Shown here one piece after another: positions 1 through 13,124 of a stretch of DNA of 64,000 nt (within the stretch, counting starts at the first letter, position 1; each line of letters starts with the position of its first letter). Source of the stretch: Nymphaea colorata (lineage: Eukaryota > Streptophyta > Magnoliopsida > Nymphaeales > Nymphaeaceae); contig NC_045144.1 in assembly GCF_008831285.2 (NCBI RefSeq), forward strand, positions 18,367,716-18,431,715, read 5' to 3'. The position numbers and the translations under genes are program-made. The notes under the pieces are model-generated. The model had not been told where the DNA came from and searched no databases. It was given only the letters and a program-made list of their open reading frames with translations.

Positions 1-695
1 AAAAAAAAAATCTTAATTTCACGAATTATTCGGCGCATTTTTTTTAATGCCTCTATTAAACATCAGAATCACTAAGATAGTGATTTGCCAGATTGAAGGT
101 CTTTGATTATTCCCAACAGTTCTGAGATCATCTGGCAACCACTCATCTCTCTCTCTTGAAATCGCTTATAAAATTAACAAGAAGAGAAAGCGCGTCCGTC
201 CTTTCTTTGCATGTTTTGAGCATGTCCAAAATTTGGTAACAAGCTGTCAAAGCCTTTTTGTTGTTTATCATCACATTAATGGTGGTAGGCACGTGGTGCC
301 AGGAGTTTTTTTCTTTTAAAGGGTATTTTTGTCTTTTTCTAAACTTTTTTTTTCCTCCTGGAGGTTTTTTTTTCATTTTTGTGGGTCAGTTGAACAGCAT
401 TTTAGCTAGAAAAAAAAAACTTTAAAGGAAAAATTGGAAATAAAAATATTTTATGAGTGTCTTATGAATTGTCAACTTATTAATATGTATTTAATTTTGA
501 ATCAAATTCATAAAAAAATGACATCATATTCTTATTTTCAGATACCCCCTTAATGACGTACACATCCTGAGGATGTGCCCTATAAAACTGTGTGATGGGT
601 ATTTTTCATTTTTTTTAAAACAATATTTTACTTTTGGCCCTACAAGGGTCCTCTTTTAAAAAAAAAAAAATCATATGAGGGCATTTTGATTTGAT

Positions 696-726
<31 letters not shown>

Positions 727-1906
727 ATCACTCAACTTACTTATGAAAACCATATGTTCCATTGTAATGGATGGTTGAAAGATATATAAATACAATAAGG
801 TGATGAGATTGTACAATGGTTGTAATTTTGAGGATGAGGAAACAAATATTTGTATAACAAAAACTGAATTTCAAATTCATATTTGTGAAATCCACTGTTT
901 AAATGTAAAGGTTCTTGAGAATTTAAGGGAGCTTGTGTGCCCTTGCTTTGTATGTGGCTCTGCCATTCCTCATTGAATGACTTTTTCAAAACAAGAAAGT
1001 AATGACTTTAATTAAACAAGCTCCATGGACAGCATTACTGAGTCCTTTATCATTTTTTTATTTAAAAGCAAAAATATTTAACAAACCCAAAAGTACTTTG
1101 ATATTTCAATTTCATACCACCCAAAAACTGTTTTATTTTGGCAGCCCCTTAATTTTAAGCACCTTGGTCCATAGCAACTGGACACCAATAGAAAAGCAAT
1201 GCATCATGTAGAAATAAAGAACATTGGACTTCCTATCTATCTTTTTTTTTTCTTCCGGCTTCAATGATCTTCTAAGGAGTTTAAAACACACTGATGAGCT
1301 TCTTTCTTTTCTTGCGCAAAGTGGTGGCGACCGGAGAATTGGATGTTTATTACGTTTTCTTGTAGTTGTCTCTTGTTTGAACGAGTGGAGAGGGATTTGT
1401 TCGGTCAATTCACGAGACCGATGGTGCGTTTGATAGCTTCGGATCTTGAGGAGTTGATTTAAAATCTATTTCTATATAGACCCATGGAGCAAACAAACAA
1501 CTGATTTCACCGCCATGTAGAAAAGCTGATTTGAGACTAAACTGTACTTTTGAGGTTGGATGATAAGGAGGTTTTTGAAGTCAAATTCTCATGTCACGAC
1601 CTGACTCACTCTCTTGGTCTGGCGGATCCCAACCCGCTGCTTAGTTGCTTCGGTTCCAAGTGTTACAATCTACTCAACTTAAGGCACATGTGTTCGTACA
1701 TGTGGAAACCCTAGGTCCAAGTGTTGAATCGTACTCTGATACCATTGTAACAACCCGATCTACTCTCGAGCTCAGACTCTTGGTATGACACAGAGGTAAA
1801 GCTACAAATTTTTCATTAGGTGGGTCCAATTAAAGTTTTCAAATTTTGATAGGAGCCGAAATATCATTTTTCAAAAATTTTATATAAGTGAAATTTTTTA
1901 AAACTT

Positions 1907-1945
<39 letters not shown>

Positions 1946-3420
1946 AATTGTGGGCAGCTCGTGCAGGCTTGAGTATGTCTGAGACGAGTTGTCTCGTCAC
2001 GTCAAACCTTAAGTAAAACTTTTTCATAAGTTGGAAGCTAGAAAAATCATTGTAAATCTGTTTGATAAAGCGCATTTGATAAGAAGAACATTGACTAACG
2101 ATATAAACTGGATTGGAAAACGAGAAAGTATTATTATGTTTGCTTAAAAAATAAATACACAGATAAAAGAATTAAAAATTAAAACTAAGAAAAATTAATA
2201 TGAACAGCGTAGCGTATGACAAGCGTTAGTCCTCTTTAGATAAGCCAACAAATCAAATTGACCTGCCACGTTTGAATCAAACAGGGTCCAACTTTATCCC
2301 AGCCGGAATGCGGCCGCCTGGTAAACCCATTCCAAGAAAAGTGAGCCCTCAATTCAAACACGAGATAATCATGGCACGACTATTCAACACAATAGGGCTG
2401 GCCAATAGGCTGGTCCACTCGGCCCACCTAGGGCAAAGCCCACCTCATCAACGGATCAAGCCACTAGAGACGGGCCCGATCCCTTTAGCCATGTCATTAA
2501 GGTCATGGAATAATTCAGTCGTCTTAATTGTTAGTTCATATTAACATTCATGTGACACTTCATAAACTTCAATTTTAAATACAATCGGGCTCGATGCAAA
2601 CCCGATCGTACAAAATTTGAGTTAGCTTGAGCTTAAATTACAATTCGAGAATTAGTCAAGTTCAAGTTACATGAACTTGAATAGATTAAACTCGACTAGG
2701 CTCGTGTATAGCTAGGCATGGTTCAAACAATCGAGCTAACTCGATCCGTAAAGCTAGACCGTGGTCTAGTTTTGCCCTTGTAGAGTCGTGTTTGAGTCCG
2801 GTGAACTCGACAGTTAGTTTGTCATCGTATTGAGCACGAGCTCCAGCACGATCTGTCGAGTCAAGCTCGAGCTGACCTTGGAAAGCTCGACTTAGCTCAT
2901 ACACAACTTTAACCGGCTGGACTGTAATCCAGACCTTTCTTGGTTATGAAATGAGGAAAGAAAATGTTAATAAAGCATTTCACCTTAATCTGGATCTGGA
3001 TCTAAACCAAATTGGTGCCCACAACATATATAAATAAATATTTGCTTCGTGTGAAAAAAGCTTGAATTCAAAAGCTGGATAGGAATCCGATCTTGAATTG
3101 AAGAAAATATTACTTTTTTTATTTTGTTAAATGTTAATTAATTTTAAGTAAAAACACCCGAAAGTGTCCATCGTTACTCAAGGTCTTCAATCCAAAAATA
3201 GATTTTCAAGAAGCTTGGGACAACGAAGTTGAGCAGAGGTGACATGCATTTTGAAAGTGCTAATTAAATAAGAAGTCATTGACACCTTTTTTTTTTTTAT
3301 GGTAAATAAAAAATTATTAACCTGTGAAATATTATTTTCTAAAATTTTATATATCGTTTTTTAAAATTTTTTATAAAATAAATTAAAATTTTTAAAATGT
3401 GAGTGTAAATTAATCTGGGA
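1..3420. other. Repeat-rich intergenic DNA
   Basis: I see no supportable gene here. The stretch is AT-rich, with poly-A/T runs and (TA)n tracts near 700-720 and 1908-1942. An LTR-type remnant lies at about 1590-1800. A block with recurring TCGAGCT-like words at about 2570-2920 looks like decayed transposon sequence. The open frames are short, start mostly at non-ATG codons and resemble no family I recognise. Confidence 0.6.
1590..1800 (-). mobile_element. LTR-retrotransposon remnant with primer-binding site
   Basis: On the minus strand, 1744-1734 reads TGGTATCAGAG, the usual plant primer-binding site complementary to initiator Met-tRNA. It is preceded by TGTTACA, a plausible LTR end. On the plus strand the putative LTR starts TGTAACAACCCG at 1746. 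No gag or pol coding survives nearby, so this is a fragment or a non-autonomous element. The outer boundaries are uncertain. Confidence 0.45.
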
Positions 3421-3535
3421 GCGTACACAAATTCCGGCGAACTCAGCCGGAGTCCACCGGAACTGCCAGCTGGACGTCGTCAAGCCCAAACGCGGTAACT
3501 GTACCGGAGTTTCGGCTCCAACGCGTCCGATCCAT

Positions 3536-3652
3536 CACGTGCAACACGATATTTCTCGAAATAAAAAACTCACGTGAGGGAATTGAAGGAGGGTGGAGGT
3601 GGAGCAGGTGGGCCCCACACTGGAGGGTTTTTCTAATTTTTTTTCCCACGTG
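3536..3652 (+). promoter_or_regulatory. Three G-boxes in the JAZ promoter
   Basis: Three perfect CACGTG hexamers lie at 3536-3541, 3571-3576 and 3647-3652, about 125-240 bp before the chosen JAZ start. G-boxes are the known binding site of MYC2-type bHLH factors, which JAZ proteins repress and which in turn switch JAZ genes on. The cluster fits that negative feedback loop. Use of these sites by MYC2 here is inference. Confidence 0.65.
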
Positions 3653-3774
3653 TTCCCTGCGCGCCTTTTTCCTTGCATATGAATCCATTCCCCTCTCAAC
3701 CTTGTGGACATGAAAAGCTTCTCCATAACCAAACTTCTTCTTTGATCGCTGTCCTCTTCTTTCCAGGCGGAGAA

Positions 3775-6547
3775 ATGATCAACGGTGCAGCCATAGATTT
3801 TTTGGACTTGCAACCGGATTTTGTGATGCATTCTCAGGTCCAGAAGCTCTCCCCCGCAGCGAGCCCGGTTCACAGTAAGTCTTTCTCCTTTTCAAGTCCC
3901 CTTGACGTCGTGTTTGATGGGTCGGAATTATGATCCTGGAAACTTTACGTGTTTTGTTCCAGGGAAATGTGGAGTAGAAGTTTAATTCCACTTTCCAGTT
4001 TAGTCATGTGTTTGATGGCTTGAAACTTTTATTCCGGCAGTTTTTTCTGCTGTTTGGTGCTCAAAACCTCTTAGCGCATGCATTGTGAATCCGTCGCACC
4101 TGGTTTTAGTTCCTGGGGTTTTTCATCATTCGTATCCTCCATTTTCTTTAAGCCTAATCTTGTATTTATGGCAGCTTTCCGTGATGATCTTGAAAGTTTT
4201 GAGGGTACTGAATTGTTGTGTGGTTGTTTGCAGGCCTGCAGAGGTCCATGTCGAAGATAGATCCCGAGGTACTGAAGAACATACTCGGTGCGAGGATGAC
4301 GGAGAGGAAGACTTCCGATAATTACCGGTTTGCGCCGCCGGCAGGCGGCCAGACGGCGAACTCATTCTTGCCGGTGTTCCACTCCGCAACCAAGTAGACA
4401 TCACTTCGTTATCGTTTTGTTTCTTTGGTTCATGTTAGTTTTCTTTTTCGGTTTCTTCTTTTCTTTTCTGAAACCTGAAAATTTCTCTCAGCGGTTTTCC
4501 GTCCGAGAGCCCGCCGGCCACTGCTCCCATGACAATCTTTTATAATGGGGTGGTCACCGTCTTCAACGTTCCATCTGACAAGGTCTTGCTCTGACCACCG
4601 CTTCTTCCTTTCTTTTGACTGTTGGTCTTTTCCAAGCTCTTGGAGTTGAGTTGAGATCCTTTCACAGGCAGAGAAGCTCATCCAGTTCGCGGCCGCCGGA
4701 AAAACGGCGCCGAGAGGAACCATCGGAGCTCCGACTCGCTTTGCCTGCCCCGGGTTCGCTTCAATTGCCTCCGTCGCCGATGAGGTCCCGATGCTTGACG
4801 GGCTAACCAATGGTGCCTCTCTCTCTCTCTCTCCTCTTCTAAATTTTTATTAAAATATATTTCTTTAATGACATTCAAAACGTGTTAGGAAATATGTTGT
4901 TTATGACAATATTTTATATGTTTCTAGACATCTCTGTAATATATAATATGCACATGATAACAAACAGAAATAATGGCGGTGGGCACCGTACATGAAATTT
5001 TAAATACTTATACGTTATTTAATATTTTAAACCATAAGAATAAAAAAAAATAATTAGATGGTGTTTATTAGAGGTCAGTACCCTTGATCTACCCTACTTT
5101 CAGAACAAAATGAAATATCTCACATATAGATTTCATGAGGTTTTTATTACTTCGTATTTGAGATCCATGGGTCAGGTTTTCGTGATTTTGTTGATGGAGA
5201 CAAAGATTTGCATCAAAATTCAGGGTTCATCAAATTAAGGATTTTAAGTCACGAGATCTAAGATACACATCTATAATCTTCATTTCACTTTCTAAACTTA
5301 ATGGATCTTAATTATTATAGCAACAGAACGCCCCCCTCTTGTCCCAACTTAACATCTTTAAATTTGTGAGGAAAAAAAACCAAATCAAATCTATGAATCT
5401 ATTTATTTAAATTTTCGGGGACTCAATTTTTTGTCCGCAAAAGGAATGCCATTGGTGTACACATTGAAGTGCGGTGAAGGTAGTATCTTGAAACACCGAA
5501 AACAAACCAATATTCCTCTCGCTCACCAAAAAATTCTTGAATATAAATTCTAAGGTACTCAAATGTCAGTAGTCCAATGGGATGTGGACACCAAACTGAC
5601 AACATGCCGCGCGACCATTGTTTTTGGGTTTATCTTTTGTTTTAGGTAGAGATTTTCCCGGAATTGCTTCACTTATTTTGACCACATATTTTTCAAGGAA
5701 GTTGTCTAAAACTTTGCTTTCTCCATGAAGCTGACTAAACTCAAAACATAAGAAGGAAGAAGAGAATCTCTTGTATGGTGGACCGGCGACACATGAAAAA
5801 ACAAACATAAAGACTTAAATATCTTATAAGTTAATTTCCACTGTCTATACTCGTACTTAGGTGCATCAACCCATACGATAGAGTATAATTCAACAGTGCC
5901 ATGTACTACAATGTTACATGTACTACAATGTTACTTGTCCTTTGAAGACCAAAGATTGAAATTCTCGAGATCTTGTCCAATTGGAGTTGCGTCACTAAAC
6001 ATATTAAGTTGTCCGAGGCCAGAGGATTTCTCCGTCCAAACCCAAATGAAAAAATCCACAAATAAAGCATGAATTCCATATATATATATATATATATAAA
6101 AGGTATGATTTTAAAATCAAGATGTAAAATGTTTGCTACTGAATCAACTAATGCACGCTTTGTTTGCAGACCTGCCCATTGCGAGAAGGAAGTCACTGCA
6201 GAGATTTCTAGAGAAGAGAAAGGGCAGGTAATTGCCGGGGCCTTAACTAACCCTCACTCTCAAGATCTTGTAAGTTCTTGGAATTTCATGATCTTCGTGA
6301 TTGTTGCTGATGTTGCATCAATTATTCCTTGTCCTTTGCAAAAGTGGGTTACCATTATCATTCATTCATGCACATAATGCATGCCTGACCCCATTGTCTC
6401 CTTTGTTTGGTGTAATAGTCCAACCTCCTTTTTGCCTTTCATAATGCCCACATGTTAAATGCCATTGCCTTCTTCCTTTTTATTTGGAGTCCGTGTTTGC
6501 CCTTTAAGCATTTTCGCAAATGGTAGGCTTCTTTTCTCTATATTTGG

Positions 6548-6597
<50 letters not shown>

Positions 6598-6818
6598 AAT
6601 TGGTAGGTGCTTAACGTAAAAGGAATCATCTTGGCGGTTGATCTTTTTATTTATGGTGAAAGATTGATATAAAATGAAAGAGAAAAAAAAAGACGTTATT
6701 TTAATAGTCTAGCATTAATTAACAATATTCTCCTTGATTTTCTCTCAACATTGCATCTTAAAAACATGCATGAATGATCAATATGGTTCCAGATGGGTCA
6801 TACGCGTGCTTACCAATT

Positions 6819-6915
<97 letters not shown>

Positions 6916-7828
6916 GGTTTTGTTGCTTGTTCTAGATGTGCCACATAGTGATGACTAATAAAAGGAGTCACGCAAATTTAGGGGATGGACCCGTGATTCA
7001 TGTGGCTGTTGTTGAATAAGTTACAAAAGAGAGGAAGCTTCCCTTGAACTTCCCCTTGTAATTGATGAGGGTACAATATTGTACACCCACCCACCTAACA
7101 CTTGTGACAATCTTCACCAAACACGCACCTAGCACCTTTTTTTTTTATTACTGTAGACTTTAACATTATGTTTATTACTTTAGAGAGAGAAAGAGAGATG
7201 TTGGCTACTTGATATTCTTGTTCGTTGTGGGCCTTGTGAGCACGGGTGGAACCAGGGTTTTTTTTAAGAGCGGGTCAAACAATTCAACCTTGGATTTGGG
7301 TAGGGCTAAACTAAACATGAATCTAAAAAATACATTGAGCAATTAATTTTTTTAATGTTTTCAATGTATTTTTTTTTTTTAAATAGTTGGAGTAGGTAGC
7401 CCACCCCCTCCGTCCGCCCCTGCTTGTGGGGCATTCTTGTACTTGCACCTTTTTCTCTTTCAACTTAAAGGATCAAACTCTCTCTTTCTCTTTTTATACA
7501 AAGCATGGGTAGTGTAACCGGTCTGGTTGTATGACATGTTGTAGCCACGCCCTCAGTTTGAGTCCTCAGGGGTGCTATCTTGATGGTATTGAGAAGTGTT
7601 GTTCTTATGATATTTTCAAGAATGAGATTCGAAAGATTATAGGAACTTCATGTAAAGGATCCAGTATGCGAATTATCATTCATGTAGAATAAAATAAATG
7701 GGAGTCAGTATTGGGTCCTATTGTTATTGAGCAGTCTTTCTCTTTCCAGCAGGCTGACTTCGGCAACACCTTACAGCCGCGACGGCGAGCCCAACGACAA
7801 GAGCTTCTTGGACGCAGCACGCGCTTAG
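3775..7828 (+). CDS. JAZ: JAZ (TIFY) jasmonate-signalling repressor, six exons
   Basis: Nuclear repressor that binds MYC-type factors and, with jasmonoyl-isoleucine, is captured by COI1 and degraded. Exons: 3775-3874, 4234-4393, 4492-4582, 4668-4812, 6170-6227 and 7753-7828. All junctions are GT-AG and phases match, giving 209 residues. The TIFY core (TIFYNG) is at residues 101-106. The Jas degron and motif runs from LPIARRK (167-173) through [12 protein letters not shown] to PY (191-192), matching SLX2FX2KRX2RX5PY. The N-terminus (DFLDLQPDF, then [13 protein letters not shown]) and the Jas sequence resemble Arabidopsis JAZ10. An upstream in-frame ATG at 3679 would add 32 residues unlike any JAZ I know, so I chose 3775. 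The last intron splits Jas, as is usual for the family. The exact JAZ clade is inferred. Confidence 0.93.
6228..7752 (+). promoter_or_regulatory. Jas intron, with stop on retention and a NAGNAG acceptor
   Basis: This 1.5 kb intron interrupts the Jas motif after residue 184. If retained, the first codon spanning the donor gives Arg and the next is TAA, so the protein would end right after KRKGR and lose the PY part. Arabidopsis JAZ10 has a known retained-intron isoform of this kind that resists degradation. The acceptor is CAGCAG: use of the second CAG restores the Jas consensus, while the first would insert Ser. The intron carries long (TA)n tracts at about 6549-6595 and 6838-6911. Confidence 0.8.
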
Positions 7829-9225
7829 ATCGTAGGGGATAATATACATCTAACATCTTAGCAAGTGTTACAGATTATGAGATAATGATGAAGATGATGA
7901 TGACGACGACGACGACGACGACGACAACGTTCACATGAAAGAATAGTGGTGAATGTTGAATGGTTTATTTTGTTTATGTAGCAATTAGAGATATGTATTA
8001 GGAAACATCTATGTATTAAGATGTATCACCTGACTTTCATGAGAAATTGGTTGCCTTCTTACCTCTCACTCTCTCTCATTGCTCATTTCGTCGAGGGATT
8101 GGGTGGGGAATCCGGCCTTCTTCAGCGAGACAAGACAGTGGGTCTCCTCGGCTCACCCTATATTTCAGAACCATAAATTTAAGATTTTCCACATGCCTCA
8201 AATATTCCATGAATCTCAAACAGAGGGATCATATTTTTGAGCAAATAAACCCTAATGAATAATAGCCCTTTCATCAACCCTAATCTCCTTTCAAAGCTTG
8301 GATCAGAATGAGATTTAGCTTCGCCGAAACATACAAAAACCCGCAAATGATATTTGTGACAATGGTCAATGGACAAATAAGGACATTGACAGCTTTGATG
8401 GAATCCCATGACGTGATGTGTCCAGATGCAACAGTTTCTAGCAAAAAATACAAAGAAAAAAAGAAAGATGAAAGAATGAGAAGCCCTGAGTAGAAAAATG
8501 AGTTTGGTCAGGGAACTGCAGTGTTCAAGACTTATACTCTGAACCCGTCAGGCCCCAATTTCTGATCATGACTAAAACCTAATTTTCCATTGAGATGCGC
8601 TTCTCCATTGCGAATGCATTTCACGTGGTCAATGAATTGGAAAGTTTGATCTCATCCTCAGTGGGGGAGCCACATATAGGCAGGTGTTTGCGTTTGATAT
8701 ATCTAGAATCATAAAATATTAAAATCAAAATACTCATGTTTCAAGAAATTTGAATTATTAAAAAACAGAGAATTTTATTTTTGAAATTAGGAAACCGAAA
8801 CTTGAATTTTCTTTTTTATTCCATTTCACTTTGAGGAGGAACCATGATTCTGAAAATTTCATTTTTGAATCGAAATTCCAAACCATCAAATTCCCCCTCA
8901 ACCCAAAATCAATGTATGTCATATTGCAGAAGGGGGAAGTGAAACCTTAACTTAATACAGTAACTGTGGTGATTAAATGTTGTCCACATAAATTTATGTC
9001 ATGCAACATCACATTTTCATTGTGCAGTGTGATGATCTCACTATATCTGATCTTGATATAGATATTGAAGACTACCCAGAATGCTTTCTCAATCAAACGA
9101 AAATTGATTTGGCAATTCCATTTGGAAGAAGCAACATCTTTTCCCTTTTTTTGCCTACCCTCTTTATTCCTGTTAAGCAAAGCAACCATGAATTAAAGCA
9201 CAATATCCACATGGAATACCATTTA

Positions 9226-9334
<109 letters not shown>

Positions 9335-11195
9335 GGAAAAATTAAAATAAACAGTTTTAACTTGTTTCAAGATTTATCAAAAACCAAGCATTCTTGGGTT
9401 GAGTTTCAGTCTCTCTCTCTCTCTTTTTTTTTGTGTGGAAGTTATAAACTAGAGGTTCCTAAGTTCATTGATAGAGTTGAAATTGCAAAACAAAAGGAAA
9501 AACAGCCTTGAAATATGAAAAATTGATTGGTCATTCTAGCGATTTGGAGTCATCCTGCTCATTTGTGAAGGCAGTTTGATCAATCACGATGAACAGTAAC
9601 AGTTGAGAGAAAAATAAAGGGAAAAAAAAAGTAAAAGTCATCTTTGTCGTCTGCGCCACGTACTTTTTTCTTTGTTTTTCTCTCGAACCATCCATTATGA
9701 TGAATCAACCGGTCCTCATGAATGAGTTGGTGTTTGAAGAGGTCCAAAGTTTGTTAGAATGTGAAATCAGAATCTAGCTAACCCAAGCTAACTTGTGGCA
9801 AAGAAAAAAAATAGAAGGAGAAAAATGAGTACTTTTATTTTATACTTGTGGACCTGGGGCTAGGGGTTTGGTTTCAATTAGGTCTTTTTTTTTTTTTTTT
9901 TTTTTTTTTTACTATGGTAGAAGAGGCCAAAAAGTTTACTAGCTAGAGCATTTACCCCAGGTAAAATCTAACAAGATCCTGCCTAACCTTAGGCTTGCCA
10001 ATGGAACTCTTAGGCCCTGGGACCAGCTTCAATCTAGCCTTCCCTCTCACATAAAGGGGAAAAAGAAAGTTTGACCATCAGAAATTAGCAAAACCACTTT
10101 ATGTTTCTTTATCATTTCGACTATTATGGCTAATTACACTCTAATCTAATCTAATGCAGTGTTGTGAAATCCTGATTTTACGAAAACCAAGTTTTTAAAT
10201 GAGTTTTAGAACATGATTTGTTTGTTTTGCTGATACACCCAAAGCCCGGTTTTTACCAATAGCTTGGTAAAAGTCAGTTTTCGCTCCGGCTTTGGTAGTG
10301 CCCAAACACTCTAGAAACCTGGTTTTCGACCTCCATTAGCCGTCATGCAGTAGCGTAGCTACATAAACCACGCCAACAACAAATTTTTTATTATTTTTAC
10401 TTAGATTTTTTATAATTATTTACTTATTTATATATGTTACGCTCCTTCAAAAATGAGAATTTCTATAACAGTATCCCATAGCAAAAAATTTGTGACTCTG
10501 ATTCAAACACTCGCCCCCAAAAATGGTACTTAAGCACACACCTATTATATTATATTATATTATTTCAGAAATTAAAAATGGATGATCCGATCGTTATTGT
10601 GGTTCAAATATCAGGGTGTAATTTTTTGGGCAAGCCAAAACTGTAGGTGCACATAAAAGCCTCACGAGTAAGGGTGGGCATCGGGCCGGGGGCCAGGCCC
10701 AATATGGCGGGCCCGCGGCGGCCCGGCATGGCGGGCCGGCGGCGGCCCGGCCTGACGCCCAGGCCTACTCACGAGATCCCATCCTCACTATTCCGGAGAG
10801 TCTGTACTTGGATGCCGTTTCAAATTTGTTCAAGAGGAGAGGAATTCGGTCTAACACGTGTTTGTGGCAAATGGGGAGAGGAATCGCTTTCTTAGCTCTT
10901 CCCCATCTACAGGAGATTCCAATGCTAGAATGCTACGTGAAAAGATGAAAGGATCAAAGAGATGACCACCTAACCATCACCGCCAGCATACGAAAAAGGC
11001 CAGCTTTTGCTTTTATACCAGATGCGGATGGGATAAACATAGAATTGTTGGTTTGGAAAAAAATTCCCAGAAATGCTTGAAAATTCAAGAGGCCACATGT
11101 AAGGTCTGTAGATTCGGCTCCAATGGTTTGGTGCATGGCTCGTGCTAGTGGCTGGTAAATATCCGATTTTTTGTTCAAGTGGCATGGATGTTGTT

Positions 11196-11460
11196 ACAGA
11201 AAACGTGTACGAGTATTATACGACAAGAAATTTCTCAGGTATAATATAGCAAAGTTGTATATCTCGGTGAATTTTTAAAAAATTCAAAACATTTAATAAA
11301 TCTTAAAAATTATAAAAAATAAAAATTAATAAAAAAAACAGCAAAAGACGACAAGTAGGGGAAAACATGGGCACATTTTTTTGTTTTTTTTGGCATTTTT
11401 TTTTAAAAAAATGGGTTTTTAAAAGTAACTTGTTTTGTAAGAAAATTTGGAGATGGAGTT
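11196..11460. mobile_element. Degraded AT-rich TIR element
   Basis: It shares the words TATTATACGA, AAGTTGTATATCT and CGGTGAATTTTT, in the same order, with the better preserved elements at 29766-30092 and 52602-52922. The ends are decayed and no coding capacity is seen. It is most likely a short non-autonomous DNA transposon. Confidence 0.4.
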
Positions 11461-13012
11461 GCATGCACCGGATGGTGTGTGTTATAAATATACATTGAAG
11501 GAAAGAGGAGGAATTGGGGTAATAAAAGAGTTTTTATTAACAAATGTGGCATTTTTAGACTTTTAACTTTTTCATAACCTTTGTTTTTTCGTCTTTTTAA
11601 AACGCTACACTTTTTATTTGGTGTCTATGCATAATAAGCAGTCCCTTATAAGCCGACAGACCTGGTGCCATGCAGTGGCATAAGTAACACTATAGCGACA
11701 TCCCATGAATCTGCACTAAAAAATGAGATAGATTCATAGAACATTTGAACTACCGTCACATAAATATGATGCAATTTTTTGGACAGATTTACGAGACACT
11801 CTATGAGTGTCCTTGCTGCCAAACGACCTTTTCAAGTATTAAATCTACTATCTCGGCCTTTTTTTTGCAGAGAGTCCCGCGGATGTTATGCCTCCATCAT
11901 GTTATTCGAATGAACAAAAGAATAGAAAGAATGACGCCACGAATACGGCAAATTCGCAATGTCGATCATGAAGGCAGCATGAGAAATAAAAATTCTCAAT
12001 TCATATCTAGGAATCCACCCAAATCTTTGAAAAGATTATAGACACCCAAGCTTGATTGGAGATAGCTTAAGAAACAGGATCAGAAATCCCCGTTCTTTTC
12101 TGCACTCAAAAGCTAAATTTGTTTAATTATCACTTTTGTAAAAGGGTTGATGGGGATTCGAAGAATGATTAGCAGATTCCTGAGTAGAGCACATGGCTGG
12201 TTGATCTTTCTAACGAAAGTTCATTGATACAAAGAGGCATTTCAAGGCATAATGGAGCTACAGGCAAATGCAATGACCAGATAATGAATTTTTCGGGCAG
12301 TTGTGTCATGTAAGAAGGGCGTGGACTTATGTTATTTATATAATACTTTAACTTTTTTAGAACAGATTCATAGAACAGTAACTACGTATTACTTTTGGTA
12401 ATGGACCAAGACCTATTAATAGTGTTTCTACCAAAAAAAAAAAATTGTAGTTTCAAATTTTTTGAAATTCAAAGGGACAATGTTTTTCCCCTGGTGTCAA
12501 TGATGTTCTCCCCTTCATGAATGTGAATGTGAGTTGAAAGCCGTGCAGTTTTTTTTTTTTTTTTTTCTCGTTGCAAAATGAGAAAAGGAAACAAATAATG
12601 TGAAGAGAACTATACAGTTGATAAGGATTTAACGTGGTTAGATATAACTTTGCAATATGAAAAATAAGCAACGTTTTGGATTCGAATTTGAATGTAAACC
12701 CAATTGCACAAAATTTGCTTTGGTGGTAGTTGGTGGCGCTGATAAGTGGGTGAAAGTTCAGTTGTTTAATTAGATGTCCTAACTCAATCTTTAATTAGTA
12801 ACTAGAGGGTTAAAGGAAATGACAAATCCCCGTCCTCGTTCGACAGTTTTCAGGAAAACCACATAAAAATGAAGCGCTTTCCCAAAATGTAGAAAATATG
12901 AGTCCTAATTGGAATTTTCTAAAATGAAAAGAAGCCTCTGATCGACCCGAACGGTTGCCCAAATCCCTGAGCCTAACCCCCAAAGCCTCCCCAAAACCCT
13001 AACTCTTCCTTG

Positions 13013-13016
<4 letters not shown>

Positions 13017-13064
<48 letters not shown>

Positions 13065-13065
13065 T
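13017..13065. repeat. (TC)n(GC)n tract in the 5' leader
   Basis: A TC run of about 34 bases passes directly into GCGCGCGC, ending about 60 bases before the start codon of the acidic CHZ-like gene. CT-rich leaders are common in plant genes. The alternating GC part could adopt Z-DNA, which is inference. Confidence 0.8.
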
Positions 13066-13124
13066 TCCCTTGGCGCGTGGCAGAAGATCGGGAGAAGGCT
13101 CTGCCCTTGAAGGGGAAGGCGGAA

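Noticed and set aside
3679-3774. In-frame upstream ATG extending the JAZ protein by 32 residues
   Set aside because: The extra residues do not look like a JAZ N-terminus, and the ATG at 3775 starts the recognisable part.
7500-7640. tRNA-like or SINE-like stretch (GGTCTGGTTG ... CAGTTTGAGTCCTC)
   Set aside because: The boxes are poor matches and no cloverleaf or poly-A end can be drawn. No tRNA or rRNA gene was found anywhere in the window.
13077-13124. Upstream extension of the CHZ-like frame
   Set aside because: It begins at GTG, not a plant start codon; the first ATG is 13125.
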